Part shown: piece by piece, positions 21,246 to 33,562 of the stretch
How the letters are laid out: each line of letters starts with the position of its first letter
How positions within the stretch are numbered: position 1 is the stretch's first letter
Assembly: GCF_000002425.4 (NCBI RefSeq)
Contig: NC_037261.1
Location: 7,988,701-8,052,700 of the forward strand
Direction: 5' to 3'
Source: Physcomitrium patens
Taxonomy: Eukaryota > Streptophyta > Bryopsida > Funariales > Funariaceae
Length of the DNA: 64,000 nucleotides
The notes under the pieces: model-generated
The model's database searches: none
What the model was told of the DNA's origin: nothing
The model's input: the letters and a program-made list of their open reading frames with translations, nothing else
Made by a program: the position numbers and the translations under genes

Positions 21246-22594
21246 TGTCATGTAGCGTGATTTATAATTTGAAAATACACAAAATATCTAGTTGTAGAAA
21301 ATTTAGTTTTAATTTATTGGCTAATCTCCAGTAAGTGATTTATTCTCCGTTTAACTTATATACAAAGTCTTGGCTTCTAAAATCTCTTCACTTTATATAA
21401 AATATCCAAAATATAGCAAAATCTCTCAGAACATATTTTTAATGTAAAAGATTTCTTTTTTCCAAACTTTAGAAATACATATCACTTGATCCAACCATTT
21501 AGTTTCTCTTAAATTCTTATATGATGTAACTATTATCCTTAAGATTTATTACAAAAAAATGAACCATAAAATTACTACTAATCTTTGTGCATCTTAGAAA
21601 TCCTAGCTTACAAGCCTCCAAGTACTATTTTCTTCATATTTCAAAATTCCAAAATTTAAATGCCACAAAATTTATGCAAAAAGTTTATTTATATGTTTAT
21701 ACATATTTTTTTAAAATTTGAGCTAAAATATTATCAAATTACTCAAGCTATAGTTCAAAACAAAACCACTAGTAAATCGAGTTACTTACTACCTTTAGAT
21801 TACAAGTGCTGACTTAAACCTCCAATATCTCCTTTATTCCAACTTAGAATTCATCAAATAATATACCAAAAGTATAGTCGAGAAAATGCTCTTTCTAATC
21901 TTGGTTGCCAAACTTATATTGCTTTATGTATGCATGTGTAATATCTAAAAGAGTGACAGTAGATACAAAATCAATATCTTAACTTTGAGTGCTTCTATTT
22001 CTTACATAAAAACTCCAAATCACATAAAATTTTTACCAAAAAAATAGCCAAAAATCTAAAAAGACTCACTTTAGTCCTTGAAATTCAAACGCCCTCGAAC
22101 GAATAATCCTAATTCCTAATAAGGCTTCGAGCAACTTCTTTAAAGCCCATTGGACATGATTTTTGGCCAATAGGAATAGAGATTTTTATTACCCATCTCC
22201 ATTCATCCTTATAGATACCTTTACTTCTCTTTGTGCTATCAAGGCCCCTCTCCAATCTTTTTTCTAATAAGAATTATATAATATATGTCCTAAATATCAA
22301 ATAAAAAAAATAAAATAAGAATTCAAGAATCACCAATGTCTAATAAAAGTGACTTTAAATATATAAAAGTTACTATCAACCAAAATTAATCATAAAAATC
22401 ACTATTAAAAAAAATAAAATTATATAAATTCTAATAGTAGTTCTTTTAAATAACTTCTTTTCAAAGTAGTAATTTAATTATATTCTACAATCAATTAAAA
22501 TCAACTAATATGGCTCTTATCATATTATTTAATAAGTTTTATGTCAAACATATAAACTCAATATTTTTACATGGTAGCTAAATCACAACACAAT
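21246..22594. mobile_element. Solo-LTR-like insertion (family D) in A3 integrase
   Basis: About 1.35 kb beginning TGTCATGTAGCG and ending near ATCACAACA(caat); A3 integrase sequence continues at about 22600. The flanks aataa (21241-21245) and aatag (22595-22599) could be a decayed duplication. No coding frame is recognised. The exact right end and the orientation are uncertain. Confidence 0.5.
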
Positions 22595-23344
22595 AATAGA
22601 TGCATGAAATTTTAGAGCAGTACTTGAGATGTGCCATCAACTATCATCAAGATGATTGGACAATTCTTTTATCATTGCCAAAGTTTACATATAATAATTT
22701 GGTATATTCTTCTACTTAATAAACATATTTTTTTATCAATTATAGTTATCATCTATGACTTGATACTTTTGACTTTTCAAAAGTTGATAATCTTATGGCA
22801 AAAGATTAGGCAAATCATTTGTCTAAGCTATATGGAAGAATGAAGGCACAGTTAAAGAGAGCTCAAGAATAACAAAAGATCAATACAAATGCTTATTGCA
22901 AAGAACAACCACAATTCAATATAAGTGAGATGGTATAGTTACTTCATTACAATATCAAGACTATTCATCATTGTGATAAGTTGGTCTATCGTAGGCTTGA
23001 ACCTTTTTCTATTACTGAATAAGTCAATCATGTTGCTTTTTGATTATATCTACTAGAGTCTATGAAGATCTACTCTATATTTTATGTGTCTTTTCTTAAG
23101 CTATATAAGATAGTGAATATCATGAGAAGAAGATAAATGCCACCTCTTCTTATAGAAGTCTAATAATCAAGAGTTTGAGATAGAAGAAGTCTTAGAATTA
23201 AGGCAGCACTAAAATAGATTGGAATATCTTGACTTTTGGCATAGATATGATATTAGTGAAATTACATGGAAGCCAACAAAGAATCTTACAAATACAACAA
23301 AGAGAGTTGAGGCTTTTTATCAATAACATCCATCAAAATTAAGA
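22595..23344 (+). pseudogene. Decayed integrase C-terminus and chromodomain of A3
   Basis: Continues integrase after the insertion (equivalent of QYLRCTINYQQDDW onward) through the GPY-like region (about 22940-23060) to the chromodomain (about 23170-23340). Stops replace several Q, W and R codons. Confidence 0.75.
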
Positions 23345-23448
23345 TAAAAATAGAAAATCTTTGCTATAAAAGAAATAAGATCAAAGAAAGATAACACTCT
23401 ACTTTCTATCTTTTTTTATAGATTTTTTATATTTATGAAGCTAAAGAG

Positions 23449-23872
23449 ATAGAAAATCAACAACTAGTAGATTCAACTTAAGAACTTTGATTTGTGGACT
23501 TATCAAACAAGACATTGTAATTGTCACAACCTTCAAGACAACAAAATCAAAATGAAGAACCAAAAGAAAGACATGTCTTTCCTCAAATAAATGGTGAGAT
23601 ACAACGTGTTTGGTATCACCACCTTAGAAGAGACTCTCATTATTTGGTGATTTTATTAGAGATAGAAACACTTCCTTATAATATTCTAAATATTTAATTT
23701 GAAAGAAGTTAGAAAGGCCTCAATAACAATCAAAGAACATGGTGGTCTACTTATCATAGTCTAGAACAGTATTGATGGCTAAAAAAGACCTATCAACCAT
23801 CTTCAAAGAGAACAAAGATCAAAGTATCTGGAAAATCTAATTTGCCATATTTTAAATTTTTTTAATATATGA
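23449..23872 (+). pseudogene. A3 ORF3 remnant
   Basis: Aligned end to end with ORF3 of the young element. The start codon is ata instead of atg, there is a net frameshift, and several stops are present, but the YRWL block and the final FLNI-stop are recognisable. It is followed by a decayed polypurine tract and the 3' LTR. Confidence 0.7.
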
Positions 23873-23913
23873 AGATCACTCTTCACGAAATTCATTTCTA
23901 AAAGATAGAGTAA

Positions 23914-24452
23914 TATCATAGATATACATATGTACTTTATTAAATATCTATATGATTAAGTAGAAGTAAGCAAAAATAGATAAAAATAAGCTAATTTCAT
24001 AATACCTTCTAAAAGAACTTCCTAGAAACTTCATAGATGTTTTTTTTACTTAATATATATTTGTAATTGATTAGTAGGCCAGAAACTTGGTCAACAAGTT
24101 AACTATGTGTTGATAGCTTGTATAATAAGCTAACTATATAGTACACATATAGAAAACTTGCCTTACAAATTAAGATACATGTCTTGCAAAGTCAACATGT
24201 TTTGGAGGTCTTATAAGATATTGCCACATTGCTCCTAGTTAAGAGTATATATAAAAACAAGAGTGAAGCCTTCTTTACTCTTGTCAATGTTTTTTTAGCC
24301 CTTAGTCTTATTTCAAGACTTTCTAGTTTCTTTGTTTTTGGTAATAGCCATTTTAATTCAATAATATATAATTATTAAGTGGCTTTCTAGTTCTTTTCAG
24401 TATTACAAGAGTATATTAAGGATTTCTTTCTTCAAGATTCATGTCTTGGATA
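23914..24452 (+). repeat. 3' LTR of A3
   Basis: Family-A LTR of about 539 bp from tatcatagata to tcttggata. It keeps a TATA box (near 24246) and an intact ACTCTTGTCAA (near 24279). Confidence 0.8.
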
Positions 24453-24539
24453 CTATACTCCATTACAACTATAATACATATCAATATTTATAAATATATT
24501 ATATATTTTAATTAATTTTTATATATTATAAATAATTAT

Positions 24540-25509
24540 TATATGATAGAAGCTCTTCTTATAGGTCTAATATGTAAAGACAAATTTGAGTGGAGCAAAG
24601 AAGTTGAAGCATCTTTTGAAACTCTAAAGACATCATTTATTTTTGTACCAATTTTGTATTGTATTTTTTATTTTAAGGTATTTTCTATAAAAACAAATAC
24701 ACCAAATTTTGCTATAAGTATCATTTTGTCATAATTAGAAGCAGATAATAAGCTCTATACTATAACTTTTCATTTCAAAAAATTTTAGCAAGTGAGATCA
24801 ATTATGAGATCCATGACAAAGAGCTTCTTAAAATTATGGATTTGATTCAAGAATGGTATCATTATCTAAATGGTATTTAGTTATTATGTATATGGATCTT
24901 AAGAATCTTAAGTATTTTATATCAACACATATTTTTAATCATTTCCAAGCTTGTTGAAGTATGTCTTTATCAAGATTTGATTTTAAGATCACTTATAGAA
25001 TTAGAAAACAACAAGGTTTGTTAAATGTCCTTTTTGAACATTCTTATCTTTAATCAAAAGAAACAAATCTAGCTTTTGATTAAAAAAGAATAATTTTCTT
25101 AAAGCCAAAGAATTTTCATCTTTAAGCAATAAATCAACATTGACTATTGATTCAATCTTTGATAAGAAAATTCAATCAAGTATATCTTCTAATCTTTTTA
25201 TTCATAATATCAAGAATAATTCTTATAAGTCTCATAATATTTTTAAGTTTGAGTTCAAAAATAATCTATTTTATTTTAAGTGATAATTATATATTTTAGA
25301 AGGCAAAGCAAAATTATGTATTCTTCAAGTTCATCATGGCTTTCCAACAGCTAGATATTTTGGATAAAATAAGACTTTGATACTGATATCGAGAGATTTT
25401 TGGTGACTTCAAATATGAAAGGCAATTAAAGACTTTGTACAATCACGTAATATTTGTTTAAGATTAAAAATTCTTCATCATCAATCTTATAGATTTCTTT
25501 AGGCATTAC
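24540..25509 (+). pseudogene. A4: decayed RNase H-integrase fragment
   Basis: Starts at the equivalent of APLTRLTSKDKFQW and runs through RNase H to the integrase HHCC domain (about 25340-25470), then is cut by the A5 LTR at 25510. Its 5' boundary is an AT-rich stretch; its 3' continuation is not found in this window. Confidence 0.7.
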
Positions 25510-26037
25510 TGTTATGGACATATATATTTACTTTAATATTTACCTATATGATTAATTAGAAATAGATAAAAATAAATTTATTTCATAATATTTTCTAGAG
25601 ATGCTTCTTAGAAGCGCCATAGACACTACTTTGACTTTATATGTATTTGTAGTTGATTAGTAGGCAAGAAACTTAGTGAATAAATTAATCACATATTACT
25701 GGCTTAAGAAACAAGCTAATTATATGGTGCACATAAAAAAACTTGTCTTATAAGTTAAAATATATATCTTGTAAAATCAACGCATTTCAAATGTCTTATA
25801 GGACATTGCTACATAGCTCTTAATTAAAAGTATATATGGAGGCAAGAGTGAAGTCTTTTATACTCTTGTCAATACTTTTTTAGTCTTTAGTCTTCTTTTA
25901 AGACTTTCTAGGCTTCTTGACTTTGAAATTAGTAATTTTAGTTTAATACTGTATTATCTTTGTATGATTTTTTAGTCTTTTTGAATGATATAGGAATGTA
26001 TTCAAGATTTCTTTCTTTGAGATTTGTGTCATTGATA
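25510..26037 (+). repeat. 5' LTR of A5
   Basis: 528 bp, tgttatggacatata... to ...cattgata. TATA box near 25830 and ACTCTTGTCAA near 25861 are retained. The primer site after the LTR (gtttaagaag) has decayed. Confidence 0.8.
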
Positions 26038-26286
26038 GTTTAAGAAGAATATTAAATTATTATTCTTATTTTATTTTAGAAGTGAGTGGATTATTTCATT
26101 TTTATTATTATATTTTGAAGGTTGCAGACTATTACCTTTAAATAAATAATATTATTTTTTAATATTATTTTTTTTAAAATAGAATTTTTTTTTATAGAAT
26201 ATTTTATTTAATATTAGAAGCTACATATTATCTTCTTCTAATTTAACTTTTTGAATTTTTTTAAATTTTCTATAGAAGGAATAATC

Positions 26287-27369
26287 ATGGATGCTATTCT
26301 CAAGAGAAGTAAAAATAGATTTGTAATTATTACACATATTCATGAACTTATCAATATCTTAAGAGTGTAAATCTCTCGTATTTTTAATATGAATCAAAAA
26401 AGTACTATTCCTATATCCATAGAAGAAGTCAACAATGAAGTTTAAAATTTAAGTTAAGATATTGTATAATTAAGAAAAGCAAACAAATCAAGTTTACAAT
26501 TGAATTTTAAGAGTCTTACTACTAGAAGTATGAAAGAGGCAAGAATAAGTATGCAAGAAATGTTTGATGGAATAAGATCAAAATTTCAAAGATTTATATA
26601 ATAAATAAAGCTCTATCTAAGGTGCCATTTTTTTTAATATCATAATGGATTTACTCAAGTTAGATTTAATAGAGCACTTTTCTTTGGAAGTATTCTTTTT
26701 TATTTGTAGTTTTAATAGAAAAATATTTAAGACTATATTATGATTTGAATTCATTTTTGGAAGTTTTTGTGGATATATTGAAGAAAGTAATCAAGAAAGG
26801 ATAGCTAAGACAAAGCTTATATTTCCACAATAATGATCATAGTAAGCTACTACATATGTTGGTGAATTCCAAAATCTTGCTTGAAATATAGAATGGGATG
26901 ACAAATTCCTTATCAATCAATTTTAATATAGGCTAAAAGACAATATCAAAGATTTATTGTTGACAATGCTAAATAATAGATTCATTAAAGTAATTTATTA
27001 CTGAAGTTATTATATGTAATAATTGATTCTTTGAAAGATACCAAAAATAAAATTTTAATTGAAGAAATATAAATTAAGCCATAGTGACACCTTTTAAGAT
27101 TTTGGAAGCTTACTTGTCTATGCCAAAGCCTATCCAAATTAACATGATCTGTTTTAAATTTCTTATTAAGCAAGAAAAGACTTGTCATTATCAAAAAGAT
27201 TTATGCCTATATTATGGAGAATCCAAGCATATTGCTCAACATTACCTAAAAAAACAACATAATTATAAAATGAAGAATCTCGTTGCCAAAAAAAATGATA
27301 TATCCAAAAACAAGTTTCTCCAATTACAACAGAGACCATGCAGCTGGAATCTTATGAAATATCTAGTAT
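26287..27369 (+). pseudogene. Decayed gag of A5
   Basis: Starts MDAILKRSKN, unlike the MAELVEMK start of the young element but like A0. Capsid region recognisable (FDGIRSKFQ), zinc knuckle LYYGESKHIAQHY with both outer cysteines changed to tyrosine (tgt to tat, a G-to-A change). Where the young gag has TAG this copy has CAG, and the frame runs 19 codons further. Confidence 0.65.
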
Positions 27370-27915
27370 AGGTCCTAATGTTTCTTCAGATTCTTTATCT
27401 TATTTTATAATAAAATTTTATTTAAAACCAAAAAATTATGAAGTCTTAACCTAATTAAATTCATGAATCTTAGTCTGTTTTACAGATAAAGACTTTGTCT
27501 AAAAATAAGATATATCTTTAATTAAAAAAACTAAATTTATATACATAGAAGTAATAGATCTTCATTTATTATCTTTTAGAGATGTTATACATGAAATTGA
27601 TCCTTTAGATATAATAACTAATAGTTATAATAATTTAGTAATATTTAACATAAATAGATTTTCTTCTAATTTAATTATTTTAAGATTATTATAGTTAAAA
27701 AAGTATAATCTTTAAATAGATTAGATTTCTTGTAACTTTAATTATTTTTATTATTTAATTCAAGATTTTACTAAGTGAATAGAATTCATAAGATTAATAC
27801 ATCCAAACCATAAGTAAAAGGTACAAGATACAAAAAAAGAGTAGAATTTTGCTATATATGTGATATCTAATATTAATAAAAAAAAAGAATTCAAGTGGAA
27901 TCTTAAGCCAATACT
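27370..27915 (+). pseudogene. Decayed protease and pol start of A5
   Basis: Protease D-S-G position reads N-S-stop (aattcatga, 27463-27472). Downstream the GLSWLEKYNP-like block is recognisable near 27690-27710. It ends with ATACT (27911-27915), the left duplication of element B. Confidence 0.65.
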
Positions 27916-27956
27916 TATCATAGACATATAATTCAAAAAAATTCCAGAAGATTTTA

Positions 27957-28035
27957 GAAGGTTCTAGAAGATTCCAAAAGGTACTAGTAGATTTTAAGAA
28001 GGCTCTTAAAAGTTTTAAGAGATTCTAGAAGGTTC
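27957..28035 (+). promoter_or_regulatory. Heat-shock-element arrays in the B LTR
   Basis: GAAGGTTCTAGAAGATTC (27957-27974) is a perfect run of four alternating nGAAn/nTTCn units, and TTCTAGAAGGTTC (28023-28035) a perfect run of three. More imperfect units follow to 28110. The 3' LTR keeps GAAAGTTCTAGAA at 33706-33718. All lie upstream of the TATA box. Confidence 0.6.
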
Positions 28036-28198
28036 CAAAAGATTCCAATAGATTCTAAGAAAGTTCTAAAAGGTCATAGAAGGTCCTAGAAGGTTCTTAA
28101 AGGCTTCAAATGATTTAGGAGGTTGCTAAAGAAAGAACTTAGGCTTACTTTGTTTTCAAGCCTCATAAAAACTTCTTAAGAAGCTTCTTAGGACCTAG

Positions 28199-28241
28199 TA
28201 TATATAAGAGTCAAGGCTGAGAGGATCCTTAGTCTCGACAA
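28199..28241 (+). promoter_or_regulatory. TATA box and predicted self-primer of B
   Basis: TATATATAAG at 28199; 32 bp later AGTCTCGACAA (28231-28241). The 3' LTR has AGTCTTGACAA at 33878-33888, which is fully complementary to the site after the 5' LTR; the 5' LTR copy has one mismatch. Confidence 0.7.
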
Positions 28242-28358
28242 CTCACTTCTTATGGTTTAGCCAGGACCTTCTTGCCTAATATTTAAATTTTGTTTTAATG
28301 TCGAATTAATTCTATTTCTTGGTCTTGAATCCTTGTCTTGTATATGGTCCCTAACAAT

Positions 28359-28369
28359 TTGTCAAGACT
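28359..28369 (+). other. Self-primer binding site of B
   Basis: TTGTCAAGACT starts 2 nt after the LTR end at 28356, the same spacing as in family A. It is the reverse complement of AGTCTTGACAA in the B 3' LTR and differs from the family-A site at two positions that are both compensated in the LTR. Confidence 0.75.
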
Positions 28370-28604
28370 GTCATAAAATAATATAAGGAGCTTGGACTTT
28401 CTTGACAAAGAGTGGATTATCCTTCTTCTTAAAAATACTATAGCATTCTAAAGGTTGTGGATTACCCTCCCTTAGACTAATATTGTTCTTTTCTTAATAT
28501 TCTTTTGGTTTTTTTTTTTTTTATATATATATATCATAGATCATTTTTTTTTTTGAAGCCATATATTTCTCTCATTTTCTATAGCAAAAGGTAGAAAAGT
28601 TAAT

Positions 28605-29640
28605 ATGACAAAATCTAAAGAGATCAAGTTAGATTCTATTATTAATGCTCTTGAAGCATTGAGGATTAAGACAAAGACTTTTTCAAAGCAGAATAAAGAG
28701 CTATATATGACCATACATAATTGTCAAGGAGTTGGAGTGCATCAACTACCACATCAAATCGCAATAGAGGCTTCAAATTCTCAAATAACTATGTCTACTT
28801 CATACGTGGAAGGTACATCCACACAAGGCAATGATTTGACAACAATAATAATAAAGAATCAAGGATCAATCTTTCAAAAAAAATTGATGGCACCCACTCA
28901 AAATTTTATGGCTTTGCAAACCAAGTGCAATTAATCACCTTCCTTCAACCTCAACAATATTCCACTGAAGCATCTTGTGTTGGTTTGGTTGAAACCTTCC
29001 TCTTGGATCAAGCTTTATCCTGATTTGCTCTATTATTTGAAAAGAATTCTCCTATATTGCATAATTTTGAAGTATATTTGGCAACATTTGTAGAAGCATT
29101 TAGTGAACATGATAAGGTTCTTTCTTCAATAATTAAAATTTAAATTCTTTGACAAAGAACACACTCTATATCAATGCATGCCTCATATTTTTGATAATTA
29201 GCATGTGATATAAATTGGAGAGAAGATGCATTGATGAACCAATTTTATTGAGGATTAAGACACAATATCAAGGACTTATTGTTGTCTATGCTAGATCCTC
29301 TAATACTCAATGAAGCCATTAATCAAGTTGTGAAGTACAATAACCATTTATATCAATGACCATAAAATAAACATTCTTTAATTATGTCACATGCATACAC
29401 CAATTATTCTGTAGCTTCTTCAATATCCAATTCTAATGAGCAGTTGGAAGATAAAGATATACAAATTTGATGCAGTTCGCTTCAAACCTCTTTCTAAATA
29501 AGAAAAAAAAGCATTGAAAGAAACTTGGCTTATGCTTATATTACAAAAAATATAATCACAAGATTATTAATTGTTTAAAGAAATATCAACATACATATAA
29601 AATGAAGAGTGCGGCCATATCATCAAAAGTGTTACAAAAA
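28605..29640 (+). pseudogene. Decayed gag of B
   Basis: Open for 109 codons from MTKSKEIKLDSIINAL, then shifted by a frame change near 28890, after which FYGFANQVQLITFLQPQQYS, matching the FRGFINQVQLVIELQSQSYP region of family A, continues with stops. The zinc-knuckle region near 29530-29580 is degraded. The N-terminus is unrelated in sequence to that of family A gag. Confidence 0.7.
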
Positions 29641-32600
29641 AATGATGGTATTTAGCCACAGTAAGGACTATGCAGCTAGATTCTTCACTATCACAAATCA
29701 AAAAAGATCATGTACTCTCTGTCAATCCTTCTCATTTTTTTACTATACCTATATGATTAGAAGTCACAAAACTAGATTTTTATGTATTCCTTGACTTGAG
29801 AGCCTCCGCATATTTTATTGATAAAAAATTTTTTAGATCACACAAAATTTGTACGGTCAAAAAATCCAAAGCTATATATATAGAAGTAATAGATGATCGA
29901 TCTCTATCCTCTAGAGATGTCACTCATGAAATAATTCAATTAGAAATAATCTTTGACAATCATAGCAGCCAAGTAGTATTCAACTTCATAAGATCACCAT
30001 TAAGTCTAATTATTTTAGGACTCTCATGGCTTGAAAAATATAATCTATGGATAGATTGGATATCATGAAAGTTAAAATTTCTTCTAATAGATTATAGAAC
30101 CCCTAGATCTATGAGAAACCTTCTAACACCCGACAAGCCAAAACTTAAAAAATATTTATTTATTATACTTAGAGTATTTGTGAGGGTGGCCAAACAAAGT
30201 ACTACATTTTTTATCTATATAAATCAACAATCAAAACGTGTGGTGGCTACAACAATAATTCCAAATGCATATAAGAATTTTATAAATATATTTTAAAAGA
30301 AAAATATGGATATCTTAGTAAAGTATTATCCTTATAATTGTGTAATTAACCTTCAAGAAGGTGCTCAATCACCTTTTGGATCCATCTATAATTTATTCTA
30401 GAATGAACTTGCAACCTTAAAAGAGTACATTGAAGAAAATCTAATTAAGAATTTTATTCGACATTCGAAGTCACCAATTGGTGCTTTGATATTATTTGTA
30501 AAGAAGAAAGATGGATCTTTATGAATGTATATCAATTATTTTGGTCTTAATAAAATCATGATAAAGAATCGATATCTATTACTATTGATATTTAGACTTC
30601 TTCATCAACTTAAGTAAGCAAAGATCTTTACGGAGATTGATCTAAGAGGCACATATAACTTGGTATGCATTAAGGAGGGAGATGAATGGAAGTCAACATT
30701 TTATATCAGGTATAGATACTTTAAATATAATGTCATGTCTTTTGGACTTATTAATGCTCTAGCCATATTCCAACACTTAATGAATGGCATATTTTACGAA
30801 TATCTCCACGACTTTGTTGTGATCTATTTGGATGATATTCTGATATTTTCCAAGAATCTAGAAGACCACAAAAAACATATCCGCCATATATTGGAAAAGC
30901 TACAAAGTGCTTAGCTATATGCAAAACTACAAAAGTATATATTTCATGCACCTCAAGTTAAATTTATTGAATATATTATTTCCAACAAAGGCTTTTCATA
31001 GATCCAAAGAAGGTACAAGCAATCATTGATTGGATAAAGCCAAAAATTGTACGTGATGTCCAATGCTTTCTTGAATTTGTAAACTTCTATAAGATTTTTA
31101 TTAAGAATTACTCTAAGATTGCTGCTCCACATATGCAATTGAAATGCAAGGATAAATTAGACTGGGGCCCCAAAATAGAGAAAGCTTTTCAAAGTTTAAA
31201 AGATGATATTTGCTATCATAGATTTTTTTCTAAGAATGATGCCACTTTCTTGAAGGTTCATCTCATCAAGTGATTGTATATACAGATCATAAGAATCTTA
31301 AATTTTTCATGTCAACCTGAGTATTAAACTGTTGCCAAACACGTTGAAATATATTTTTATTACAATTTGACTTTTGCATCGCATATCGACTCAAGAGCTA
31401 GCAAAGATTATCAGATGCATTATTAAGATATTCCTACCTTGAACCAAAGAAGATAAGGTAGCATATGATCAACAACAAAAAAAATCTTCTTAAAGCTTGA
31501 GCAATTTCATCTTTGAGTAACCAATGTATCAACGCTTGTAGATTTATCATTTTTTGATCAGATTCGTAAAGCCTCAAATATGGACCCTCTTGTTTGTAAT
31601 ATCAAATGTCTTGCTAACAATCTTCCTAAAGAGTCTTCTAAATTCAAGTATAAAGACAATCTCTTATTCTTTAAAGAACGTTTATTCATTCCAAAAGAAC
31701 CAACTTGCTTATGCATTCTTCAAACATGCCATGACTTCTCTCCAACCAGACATTTTGGATTCAACAAGACCTTGGAACTTCTGTTTAAAGACTTTTGGTG
31801 GCCTAAAATAATGAAGAACATTAAAAAATTTGTACTATCATGTGATACTTGTTCAACGTCAAAAAATCCTTGACATCTGTCAAAGGACTTTTTCAACCCC
31901 TTCTTATTTCAAGACAACCATAGCATCTATTTCTATGGATTTTATTACAAATCTTCCACTATCAAACTCATTTGATACTATGTTCATATTTTTTGATTGA
32001 TTGACTAAGATTGTAAGAAGTCAATTACTAGTGAAGAGATGGTAAGATTCTTTATTGAAAATGTCTATTGTTACCATAGCTTGCTAGACAACATTGTATC
32101 AGATTATGGGCCATAATTTGTATCAAGGTTTTAGAAGGTACTTTTCAAGATTCTTAAGATTGACATCAACCTTTCCTCTGCCTTCCACCCTCAAGCTGAT
32201 GGCCAAACGAAACAGGTCAATCAAATCCTTAAGCAATATTTGAGGTGTACCATCAATTATTAATAAAAAGATTAGACTTCCTACTTGTCGTTGGTAAAGT
32301 TTACAAATAACAATATAATCCATGCATCTACACAACAAACACCATTCTACTCAAACTATGGACATCATCCAAAATTGGATATGATAGAGCCTTCAAAGTT
32401 GGCAAATCTAGCAACAGAGGAATTTGCTACAAAGATGGCTAAACTTCAAGCAACCATGAAGACTCATCTAGAAAAGGCTCAACAACATTATAAATTATTT
32501 GTGGATGAATTGAGGAAGGAACATCCTCCATTCCAAGTTGGTGACATAGTATGGCTTCTTTGGCATAATATAAAAACCAATAAGCCATATAATAAGTTGG

Positions 32601-32983
32601 ACTATTGAAGGCTGGGACCATTTGTGATTCAAAAATAAATTAATTACATAACTTATCACTTAGAGTTATCTTCATCCCTGAAGATTCATCCAATCTTTTA
32701 TGTTTCACTCTTGGAAAGGTATAAAGAATCGAACGTACCAAGTCGAAGACAATTACCACCTTCTATGATTGAAATCAATGATCATATTGAATTTGAGGTA
32801 GAAGAGATATTAGATTCAAGGATAAGACATAAAAGACTTAAATATCTCGTCAATTGGCGTGGATACGATATCAACAATCATACATGGAAATCAGTTGCCA
32901 ACCTTATAAATATGTAAATGAAGGTTCGAAGGTTCCATCAACGATATCCATCTAAACCAAAAGCGACAAATGAAGAACAATAG
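29641..32983 (+). pseudogene. Decayed pol of B with chromodomain
   Basis: Protease D-L-R-A near 29802-29815 and the GLSWLEKYN block near 30020-30045; RT from about 30320, with YLDDILIFSKN at 30826-30860; RNase H partly deleted near 31190-31260 (the TDAS region is missing); integrase HHCC 31720-31860 (HDFSPTRHFGFNKT, CDTCSTSK) and core to about 32230; chromodomain 32790-32920 (FEVEEILDSRIRHKRLKYL, NWRGYD). It ends at tag 32981-32983. Open blocks remain (30660-30914, 31580-31873, 32285-32608), showing moderate decay. Confidence 0.8.
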
Positions 32984-33158
32984 TTTAATAAGATAGCTTT
33001 ACCATGAAGATTTTTAGTTCTTGGCTTCATAAAGAAGGAGAGGAGGCAACCTTTGAAGAGGCAGTTGTTGTCAAATAATTAGAATAGTATAAGTCAATAG
33101 TTTGAGTTTACGACCATAGCATGTTTATATTCTTTTGATCCTGTCTACTTTCTATGAT

Positions 33159-33512
33159 ATGGATAGTCAAGAAATAGATGCCTTGTCGATCATACCATTT
33201 CAATTAAGTAGCTTGCGGAGACGACTCCAAGATGAAGAGTTGTTCAAATCATAAAGACATCGAAGGATACCTAATAATAGGTCACTAGTAATCATATTTG
33301 AGGTAAAACTTGCCTATGAAGGATGTCCAAAAGAAGTGTTTGCAGGACAATTTCATAATAAAGATATCAAAGTTCATGTTTGGTCACAAGTAAAAGGCTT
33401 GGGATACTATCGATGGCTACAAGGGCCTATAAACCATTTACTTCACAAAAAACAACTCGAATATATAATGGACACCATGCGTCAGATCTTCAACTTCTTG
33501 CACATATACTAG
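33159..33512 (+). pseudogene. ORF3 homologue in B, one in-frame stop
   Basis: 118 codons from ATG to TAG, single TAA at codon 33 and otherwise open. MDSQE matches the MESQQ start of the family-A ORF3. The second half reads SLVIIFEV..., then GLGYYRWLQGPINHLL, QLEY, TMRQIFNFLHIY-stop, clearly homologous to GMGHYRWLRRPINYL, RSEY, TIRRILDFLNI-stop. It sits in the same place, between pol and the 3' LTR. Confidence 0.8.
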
Positions 33513-33562
33513 CTTATTGCAATATTACTTCTCAGACATCTTGAAGCTAAAAGAGGATGTGA

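Larger units (their letters stand above)
27916..28356 (+). repeat. 5' LTR of B
   Basis: 441 bp from tatcatagacata (decayed TGTCACTGATATA) to ccctaaca. Contains many gaagnttc/ttctagaa motifs, a TATA box at 28199-28208 and the predicted transcript start at 28231. Confidence 0.88.

Noticed and set aside
28359..28369. CRISPR or tandem repeat explanation for the repeated 11-mers
   Set aside because: They occur once per LTR and once after the LTR in opposite sense, not as regularly spaced repeats.
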